From Bryobacterales bacterium (GTDB lineage Bacteria > Acidobacteriota > Terriglobia > Bryobacterales > Bryobacteraceae), in contig DNFG01000004.1 of the NCBI GenBank assembly GCA_003487005.1, positions 1 to 7,474 of the forward strand: DNA of 7,474 nucleotides, written 5' to 3'. The position numbers and the translations under genes are program-made. The notes under the pieces are model-generated. The model saw only the letters and a list, made by a program, of their open reading frames with translations, was not told the DNA's origin and searched no databases. Positions within the stretch are counted from its first letter, which is position 1, and every line of letters starts with the position of its first letter. Shown here piece after piece: positions 1-4,093 of the stretch.

Positions 1-31
1 GCTTTTCGAGTTCGCGGATCTTCTTCGCCAC
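1..31. repeat. Copy 1 of an in-frame direct repeat inside the S41 gene
   Basis: Bases 1-31 match 154-184 with one mismatch (25 versus 178); the first 24 bases are identical. The offset is 153 bp, exactly 51 codons, so on the minus strand both copies encode (A)xKIRELEK. The window begins on the first base of the repeat. That is compatible with a contig end or misassembly as well as with a true internal duplication. Confidence 0.85.
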
Positions 32-829
32 ACGCTGCCCTTCGAGCGTGGCAATCTTGCCCGAATCCAGGAACAGATCGGCCAGCAGAATCCCTTCCTC
101 CGGTTCGCTGACGGCACAGTTCCGCAGATCCAGCACCAGGCGGCGCGCGCCATGCTTTTCGAGTTCGCGGATCTTCTGCGCCACCTGCGCGGCGCTGCCC
201 GCGGTGAGTGTCCGGACCTGCACGTGGCCGGTCGCCGTGTCGACCATTTTCGCGGCCGCGCCGGGGGGCGTCACCATGGCACGGGTCAGTTTCACTGTCG
301 TCGGCTCGGGGCGGCGCAGCCGCAATACCGTCAATTCCAGCGTCGAACCGGGCTCTCCCGAGAGCAGCACTTCGGCGAAAGCCAGCGGCATATCGCGTGT
401 CGAAATCCCGTTGATGGCCTCGATGATGTCGCCCGTCGTCAGCCCCATCTGCTGCGCCGGCGAACCCTCAATGGCGTGCACCACGCCCATTTCGAAGCCA
501 TATTTGCGCGAAAGAATCAGCCCGACATTGGCTTTCGGCGTCTGCCGCGCCTTCTGGAACGCCTCGTACTGCTCTTTGTTCAGGTAGCTCGAAAACGGGT
601 CCATCGACACCAGCAGGCCGTTGATGGCCCCCAGGGTCACATTCTTCATGTCCGGTTCTTCCACGTACTCGGCCTTGATCTTCGCGAAGACTTCCGTGAA
701 GACGTTCAGGTGCCGGTACGGCTCATTGCTGCCCGCAGGTGCGCTCTGCCCGAGGACCACGCCAATGAGCAGAAAGCCCACCAGCACGGTCGACAACGTG
801 ACCACCCCATACTTAAAACCACGATTCAT
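1..829 (-). CDS. S41-family (C-terminal processing) peptidase with PDZ domain, 3' end cut off by window edge
   Basis: The first 276 codons are visible; the gene runs off base 1. It starts at ATG 829-827, with a weak GGGAG about 10 nt upstream. Residues 8-27 form a hydrophobic segment (uncleaved anchor or signal). Residues 38-90 match the N-terminal region of S41 proteases (INGLLVSMDPFSSYLN at 69-84). A PDZ-like domain follows at about 95-182 (VHAIEGSPAQQMGLTTGDII at 117-136). The start of the peptidase core is at about 200-276 (GHVQVRTLT, then LVLDLRN at 231-237). The catalytic Ser/Lys dyad would lie beyond the window. The family cleaves C-terminal tails of periplasmic proteins. Where typical members have RNNPGG, this one has RNCAVSEPEEG, so activity cannot be assumed. 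The last visible residues (AKKIRELEK, 268-276) copy residues 217-225; see the repeat entries. The gene is co-directional with the lipoprotein gene upstream, across a 160-bp gap with its own promoter candidate. The family call is firm; substrate is unknown. Confidence 0.88.
   Translation of the reverse strand, partial: MNRGFKYGVVTLSTVLVGFLLIGVVLGQSAPAGSNEPYRHLNVFTEVFAKIKAEYVEEPDMKNVTLGAINGLLVSMDPFSSYLNKEQYEAFQKARQTPKANVGLILSRKYGFEMGVVHAIEGSPAQQMGLTTGDIIEAINGISTRDMPLAFAEVLLSGEPGSTLELTVLRLRRPEPTTVKLTRAMVTPPGAAAKMVDTATGHVQVRTLTAGSAAQVAQKIRELEKHGARRLVLDLRNCAVSEPEEGILLADLFLDSGKIATLEGQRVAKKIRELEK
154..184. repeat. Copy 2 of the in-frame direct repeat inside the S41 gene
   Basis: This is the partner of 1-31, encoding AQKIRELEK (residues 217-225) immediately before the HGARRLVLDLRN core strand. 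Here the peptide sits where S41 proteins normally carry a helix ahead of the DLRN strand, so this copy looks like the native one. The copy at 1-31 is the unexpected one. Confidence 0.85.
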
Positions 830-895
830 GTTGGTGTGTCTCCCGGACACCGGCGCCGTTTCCCAGCGGCCCCGGAGGGAATCTCCCTGTTTAGA

Positions 896-906
896 AGTAT
901 ATACCA
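896..906 (-). promoter_or_regulatory. Candidate extended -10 promoter for the S41 gene
   Basis: On the minus strand the bases read TGG-TATATAC-T. This gives an extended -10 (TG at 905-906, TATATA at 898-903) or, one register on, TATACT at 896-901. The local AT-rich patch stands out in GC-rich surroundings and lies about 67 nt upstream of the ATG at 829, in the gap after the lipoprotein stop. I see no good -35 at 16-18 bp. The patch also contains the 8-bp palindrome GTATATAC (897-904), which may be only a by-product of the -10 sequence. Confidence 0.35.
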
Positions 907-989
907 GCACCCGGCAACACCGGCCGCTGTCTGTTCAGACGCGCCACGAGCCAAAAAGGCTGCAACGGATTCCGATTCCGCCCGGCGCA

Positions 990-1637
990 CTACTGCGCCT
1001 GCGCTGCCTGCGCCAGTCCCCGCAACCCGGCCGTGTTGATGGCGTCCAGCCAGGTCCTGAGTTCTTGCGCCTGAATCGTCGAACCCTTGATCGAAACCAG
1101 AAACCGCTTGCCAACCAGCAAAGCCAGATTCCCGCGCTGCTGCGCCGTCTGGTACTCTTCCCGGCCCGGGTCCTCGCCCACTTTGATGCCTTTGTTGTAC
1201 CCTTCCGTGGTCTCCTGCGAGAACGACGCCGACAGGAAGAACGGCGCATAGAGCCCGTATTGATAGGCCCAGTCCTGGATCTGCACTTCCATCGACTTGT
1301 CGCCCGAGTTATATTGCCGGCTGGCCTGCGAAAACTTCCATTCGCCCATCTGATTCGTCTCGCCGCGCGCCGCTTCGGCTTCCCAGCCCCCCGGCGCCTC
1401 CGGCAGATACTTGATCAGTTCGTTGAAATGAAGGGCCTCCACCGGCTTCATGTTCTCGAGATCCTTCTGGATCTTCTCGAGGTCCGAGCCGGCCTTCGCC
1501 AGTTGCGACAACGCCCCAAGCGGGTTCTTCGACAGGGTTTCCCCCTCTTCGATCTTGGTCGATTCCTTGCTGCCGCTAGAACAGGCGGCCAGGAAGGCCA
1601 GCAATACGAACACCGGGACGGACTTGGTCATTCTCAT
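990..1637 (-). CDS. Small lipoprotein of unknown function
   Basis: The product has 215 residues. The start ATG 1637-1635 is set by a strong Shine-Dalgarno GGAGGA (1644-1649) 6 nt upstream. Residues 1-18 are a lipoprotein signal peptide (basic start, hydrophobic VPVFVLLAFLAA) ending in lipobox LAAC, with C19 as the acylation site. Ser at +2 would permit outer-membrane sorting under the E. coli rule, which is unproven in this phylum. Residues 20-34 are a charged linker, and 38-63 form a predicted amphipathic helix or short coiled coil (LSQLAKAGSDLEKIQKDL). Residues 66-215 form a folded domain with LPEAPGGWEAE (78-88), MGEWKFSQASRQY (97-109) and VQIQDWAY (118-125). This pattern (proline-Gly-Trp strand, MG, aromatic repeats) resembles uncharacterised bacterial periplasmic domains, but I cannot name the family. 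It has no catalytic motif that I recognise. It lies 48 bp after the Doc toxin gene and 160 bp before the S41 gene, on the same strand. It is probably transcribed from its own promoter at 1658-1663. Confidence 0.85.
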   Translation of the reverse strand: MRMTKSVPVFVLLAFLAACSSGSKESTKIEEGETLSKNPLGALSQLAKAGSDLEKIQKDLENMKPVEALHFNELIKYLPEAPGGWEAEAARGETNQMGEWKFSQASRQYNSGDKSMEVQIQDWAYQYGLYAPFFLSASFSQETTEGYNKGIKVGEDPGREEYQTAQQRGNLALLVGKRFLVSIKGSTIQAQELRTWLDAINTAGLRGLAQAAQAQ

Positions 1638-1657
1638 GGGGATTCCTCCAGACTGGT

Positions 1658-1663
1658 ATTATA
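1658..1663 (-). promoter_or_regulatory. Candidate -10 box (TATAAT) of the lipoprotein gene
   Basis: The minus strand reads exactly TATAAT here, in the 48-bp gap between the Doc toxin stop (1686) and the lipoprotein ATG (1637). The expected start point is about 1651, giving a leader of about 14 nt that just retains the GGAGGA at 1649-1644. The -35 position (about 1680-1686, overlapping the toxin stop) shows no clear TTGACA match. The sequence around it, GTATTATAC (1656-1664), is a short palindrome. Confidence 0.45.
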
Positions 1664-1685
1664 CGCCCGCGTCCCAGCGGCAGGC

Positions 1686-2084
1686 TTATCGCGAAGGGAT
1701 CACCTGCGAATTCGCCCTCAGAAATGCCTCGTACCCGGCTTCATCCATCGTGCCCGCCGCAATCTCCAGGACGGCTCTGGTCGCCTCGACTTCGCTGGCG
1801 GTGAAGCGAAAGCCGTTGAGTTCCAGAAACAGGATCCCGGTCACAAACCCGGTTCGCTTGTTTCCGTCCACGAACGGATGATTGCGGACGATGCCGGCGG
1901 TGTAGGCCGTTGCCAGCCGGATGACGTCGGCTTCGTCCTCATCGTGAAAGGTTTTGAGCGGCCGGCCCAGCGCGGACTGCAACAACCCCTGGTCGCGGAC
2001 ACCCTCCGCGCCGCCGTGCAACGCCAGCAGCCGGTCATGGAGGAGAAGTACGACCCGCTCCTCGGTCCAAACGGGCTCGTTCAT
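1686..2084 (-). CDS. doc: Doc-like toxin (death-on-curing, Fic fold) of a type II toxin-antitoxin module
   Basis: The product has 132 residues, the usual Doc length. The Fic-fold signature HPFVDGNKR is at residues 69-77 and matches the Doc form HxFx(D/N)(A/G)NKR. In this form a Lys replaces the Gly of the AMP-transferring Fic loop. H69 is the expected catalytic base, with D73, N75, K76 and R77 lining the nucleotide site. Known Doc (phage P1) phosphorylates elongation factor EF-Tu and halts translation; the same activity here is inferred. The flanking helices are typical (GGAEGVRDQGLLQSALGRP at 24-42; ATAYTAGIVRNHP at 58-70). The start ATG 2084-2082 overlaps the antitoxin stop as ATGA, indicating translational coupling, and the pair is surely one operon. 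No frameshift or missing motif residue is seen, so the toxin looks intact. Confidence 0.93.
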   Translation of the reverse strand: MNEPVWTEERVVLLLHDRLLALHGGAEGVRDQGLLQSALGRPLKTFHDEDEADVIRLATAYTAGIVRNHPFVDGNKRTGFVTGILFLELNGFRFTASEVEATRAVLEIAAGTMDEAGYEAFLRANSQVIPSR

Positions 2085-2308
2085 TTCGAGAGCTCGTGGA
2101 GCGTGTTCCGGTAGCGCTGAATGATGTCCTCGGCCTTCGCCATCTTCTCTTCAAAACCCGGATCGAATGCGGTCAGCCGATAGGACGAGTCGGGCGCTTC
2201 CACCAGAAACAACTGCGCCCCTTCGTTGGAGTGAAGCCGGTTGAGAACTTCCTTCGGAAGCACCACGCCCAGCGAATTCCCGAACTTGCGAACTTTCAGT
2301 GCGACCAT
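2081..2308 (-). CDS. AbrB/MazE-fold (SpoVT-AbrB) antitoxin, partner of the Doc toxin
   Basis: The product has 75 residues. The start ATG 2308-2306 follows a strong Shine-Dalgarno AGGAGG (2314-2319) 5 nt upstream. Residues 1-48 match the swapped-hairpin DNA-binding domain of AbrB/MazE proteins: VRKFGNSLGVVLPKEVLNRL at 6-25 carries the typical KxGNSxGVxxPKxxL pattern. Residues 51-75 (FEEKMAKAEDIIQRYRNTLH, then ELSK) form a charged helix, the expected toxin-neutralising tail. This arrangement is the known 'doc partner' class of antidotes (TIGR02609 type), in which an AbrB domain replaces the Phd domain of the classic phd-doc pair. It ends in a 4-bp ATGA overlap with the toxin. As a dimeric DNA binder it probably represses its own promoter; a palindrome sits at the likely start site. 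Confidence 0.92.
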   Translation of the reverse strand: MVALKVRKFGNSLGVVLPKEVLNRLHSNEGAQLFLVEAPDSSYRLTAFDPGFEEKMAKAEDIIQRYRNTLHELSK

Positions 2309-2323
2309 GACGGCCTCCTCTTC

Positions 2324-2343
2324 GTTATAACTATTGTAATAAC
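2324..2343. promoter_or_regulatory. Candidate operator of the toxin-antitoxin module
   Basis: A perfect 8-bp palindrome, GTTATAAC, lies at 2324-2331. A near copy, GTAATAAC, lies at 2336-2343 (one mismatch, 12-bp register, roughly one helical turn). Both fall within the only AT-rich patch of the surrounding kilobase, between the predicted -35 and the antitoxin Shine-Dalgarno. The position over the -10 and start site suits autorepression by an AbrB-type antitoxin. Binding is inferred, not shown. Confidence 0.4.
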
Positions 2344-2361
2344 AAGAGGCGGCGGGGACAA
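2333..2361 (-). promoter_or_regulatory. Candidate promoter of the toxin-antitoxin operon
   Basis: The minus strand gives -35 TTGTCC (2356-2361, 4 of 6 consensus), a 17-bp spacer, and -10 TACAAT (2333-2338, 5 of 6). Transcription would start near 2326, 18 nt before the antitoxin ATG and upstream of its AGGAGG. An alternative -10, TATAAC (2324-2329), has no -35 at proper spacing. Confidence 0.5.
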
Positions 2362-2364
2362 GGG

Positions 2365-2400
2365 CAAATGAAACCGGCGCCCCCTCGCGAGGGGGCGCCG
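2365..2400 (-). terminator. Intrinsic-type terminator after the oxidoreductase gene
   Basis: Bases 2375-2400 form a perfect 26-nt palindrome (13-bp arms, CGGCGCCCCCTCG and its complement). In RNA this folds into a very GC-rich hairpin, with a few central bases left as loop. It begins 20 nt after the oxidoreductase stop (2421-2423). On the minus strand the following bases are GGTTTCATTT, a broken rather than a clean U-tract, so termination may be partial. It separates the oxidoreductase transcript from the toxin-antitoxin promoter just beyond. The structure is symmetric, but no plus-strand gene ends here. Confidence 0.7.
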
Positions 2401-2420
2401 CGAATTGACCTGAACCGGGT

Positions 2421-3584
2421 TTACTTGCCCTTCTTCGCCGGACCGCAATCCACCCAGCCGCGCTTCTCGTTACTCTCGATCACCTTTTCGAGCAACTGCA
2501 TGCCGCGCAGACCGTCGGCGAAGGTCGGGTACTCAACAGGCTGTTTCTTGTCGCCGACCCGCGCCCAGAAGCGCTTGAAGAGCATCTTGTGGGTGTCCGG
2601 ATAGCCTTCGGCGTGCCCGCCGGGGTAATCCACGTAGCCGGCGGCTTCGGGGTAGAAGAGCGAAGCGTCCTTCAGCAGCGCGCCGCTGACCTCGTTCCGG
2701 CGGCCGATCCAGACCTCTTCGGGCCGTTCCTGGTTCCAGATCACGCCGGCTTTGGTGCCGAAGACCTGGATTTCGAACCGGTTTTTGCACCCGGCCGAGA
2801 CCTGGCTGACGGTGAACGCCCCGCGGCACCGCGCGCCGAGGTGGAGCATCACCATGCCGAAGTCCTCGGTGTCGATCTTGATCGTGTTGTAGTCCTCGGG
2901 GCTCAGGGTCTTGCCGGCGAAGGTTTCGACGGCCACCTTGGGCTGTTTGCGCTTCTTGTGGACGATGTTCAGATCGGCGCAGAGAGAGGTAATGGACAGG
3001 CCGGTGACGTGCTGGATCATGTCCATCCAGTGGGAGCCGATGTCGCCGACGACGCGCAGCGGGCCATTGTGCTTGCGAAGAATCCGCCAGTTGAAATCGG
3101 TGTCGTAGAGCAGCCAGTCCTGCGAGTAGGTGCCCTGGACGACGAGAATGTCGCCGAGATCGCCGTTCTGGATCATCCGGCGAATCTGCTGGGTGGCGCC
3201 GTAGTAGCGCAAATTGTGGTTGGTGGCGTGGCAAAGCTTGTTTTTGTCCGCCAGTTCCTTCATCTGCTGGGCTTCGGCGGCCGACATGGCCAGTGGTTTT
3301 TCACACAGCACGTGTTTGCCGGCCGCGAGGGCTTTCATGGCGATCGGGAAATGGGTCGCGTTGGGGGTGCAGATGTGCACGCCGTGGATGGCGGGGTCGG
3401 CCAGAACGGCGTCCACGCTCGGGGCCGCGTTGGCGACGCCCATGGCGGCGGCGAACGACTGCGCCTCCGCTTCGGAAATGCCGGCGACGGTGGCCACTTC
3501 AACCGTGCCCAGACGCCTCAGCGCCTCCACGTGCGTCCGCCCCATGAAGCCCGCGCCAATCACTGCTGCCTGTAATTTGCTCAT
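2421..3584 (-). CDS. Gfo/Idh/MocA-family NAD(P)-dependent oxidoreductase
   Basis: The product has 387 residues, typical for the family. The N-terminal Rossmann domain has the dinucleotide-binding GAGFMG at residues 10-15 after a beta strand (QAAVI). It also has the family's EKP motif at 95-97 (HVLCEKPLAMS), whose Lys contacts cofactor and substrate. GDIGSHWMD at 180-188 is the conserved active-site segment, with H185 the likely catalytic residue. The C-terminal alpha/beta domain spans about 125-370 (DFGMVMLHLGARCRGAFTVS at 241-260 lies in the open sheet). Members oxidise or reduce sugars, inositols and sugar derivatives in the cytoplasm. The substrate cannot be read from sequence. No signal peptide is seen, although some relatives are Tat-exported. 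The start ATG 3584-3582 has AGGA 11 nt upstream. The gene stands alone: a terminator follows it, and it is divergent from the small membrane protein gene across 115 bp. Confidence 0.93.
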   Translation of the reverse strand: MSKLQAAVIGAGFMGRTHVEALRRLGTVEVATVAGISEAEAQSFAAAMGVANAAPSVDAVLADPAIHGVHICTPNATHFPIAMKALAAGKHVLCEKPLAMSAAEAQQMKELADKNKLCHATNHNLRYYGATQQIRRMIQNGDLGDILVVQGTYSQDWLLYDTDFNWRILRKHNGPLRVVGDIGSHWMDMIQHVTGLSITSLCADLNIVHKKRKQPKVAVETFAGKTLSPEDYNTIKIDTEDFGMVMLHLGARCRGAFTVSQVSAGCKNRFEIQVFGTKAGVIWNQERPEEVWIGRRNEVSGALLKDASLFYPEAAGYVDYPGGHAEGYPDTHKMLFKRFWARVGDKKQPVEYPTFADGLRGMQLLEKVIESNEKRGWVDCGPAKKGK

Positions 3585-3699
3585 AAAGTCTGGTTCCTTG
3601 GATGCCGATACTCTTTTCGAGAGGGTCTAAACCCTTTACACTTTATTACAGAACCTCTTCGCGGGAAAGGAACATCCAAGTGGAGAGGGTGATGGAAAC
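3585..3699. other. Divergent intergenic region with short inverted repeat
   Basis: This 115-bp spacer must hold the promoters of the minus-strand oxidoreductase and the plus-strand membrane protein. An AT-rich core at 3607-3652 contains minus-strand TGTAAT (3645-3650) and plus-strand TACACT (3637-3642), which could be -10 boxes. Neither has a convincing -35. A short inverted repeat, AGGGT-CTAA-ACCCT (3622-3635), lies between the core and the oxidoreductase start and could be a regulator site. It is too short to be sure. Confidence 0.35.
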
Positions 3700-4077
3700 A
3701 TGATCGTTCGACTTCGTTTCAACGAGGGAGCGCCGAAGCGGTTGCCTCCGGCCGGCCCGAGAGTGGTTGCGATGGCAGCGGACGCCCGTCCCGCGTCGCC
3801 GCCCGCCGGGGCTTCCGGGCTTGCCGCGATCCTGACACCCGCCGCCGTCCTTTCTGTCGCCTTCGCTTTGTGGCGCCTCGGCGCCGACCTGGGATTGGCG
3901 CACGAATTTCTGGTCACCGAGGGCATTCTCTCCCGCTGGCAGGTCTGGTTTGGAGCAGCCGTCCTTCTGCAGGCGGGCGCATTTGCCCTGAATCGCCGCG
4001 CGGGCGCGCCCGAACCCGAACCGGAGCCACCCTCAGTCCAATTCCCATCCAGCCGTCAGCCGCGCCGCGGATTCTAG
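3700..4077 (+). CDS. Small two-helix membrane protein of unknown function
   Basis: The product has 125 residues. Residues 1-37 are polar and rich in Pro, Ala and Arg. Two hydrophobic segments follow: about 41-60 (LAAILTPAAVLSVAFALWRL) and about 80-98 (WQVWFGAAVLLQAGAFALN). They are joined by a loop (GADLGLAHEFLVTEGILSR). The tail is basic, then PEPEPEPP. The pattern LWRLGxDLG, short loop, SxWQVW resembles small conserved hypothetical membrane proteins I associate with Solibacter-type acidobacteria; no function is known to me. ATG 3700 has GGAGAGG at 3682-3688, a rather long 11-nt spacing. ATG 3771 (MAADARP) is a possible later start that would remove most of the polar leader. The gene ends 16 bp before the end of the convergent metalloprotease gene. 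GC-rich third positions support it as a real gene. Confidence 0.65.
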   Translation: MIVRLRFNEGAPKRLPPAGPRVVAMAADARPASPPAGASGLAAILTPAAVLSVAFALWRLGADLGLAHEFLVTEGILSRWQVWFGAAVLLQAGAFALNRRAGAPEPEPEPPSVQFPSSRQPRRGF

Positions 4078-4093
4078 ACTTCCTGCACTGCGC

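Noticed and set aside
950..963. AGCC-AAAAA-GGCT hairpin as a terminator for the lipoprotein gene
   Set aside because: The stem has only 4 bp, and its T-run is in the loop on the minus strand, with no U-tract after the stem.
152..1039. Plus-strand 295-codon open frame
   Set aside because: It is antisense to the S41 gene, has His/Arg-rich composition, and shows no recognisable domain.
1665..1685. Possible 6-bp stem (GCCTGC / GCGGGC with one wobble) after the Doc toxin stop as a terminator
   Set aside because: The stem is weak with a 9-nt loop, and it is followed by GTATAATACC rather than a T-tract. The promoter reading of that stretch is stronger.
621..2114. Plus-strand 497-codon open frame
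   Set aside because: It runs antisense through the S41, lipoprotein and Doc genes. Its product is low-complexity Arg/Leu/Pro-rich and it has no supported start. The minus-strand genes have clear motifs and ribosome sites.
2589..3575. Plus-strand 328-codon open frame opposite the oxidoreductase
   Set aside because: It mirrors a well-supported gene with GAGFMG and EKP motifs. The Val/Gly/His-rich product is the usual antisense shadow of a GC-rich gene.
3636..3926. Minus-strand 96-codon open frame opposite the small membrane protein
   Set aside because: It has no hydrophobic or domain signal, whereas the plus-strand frame has two coherent membrane helices and a plausible loop motif.
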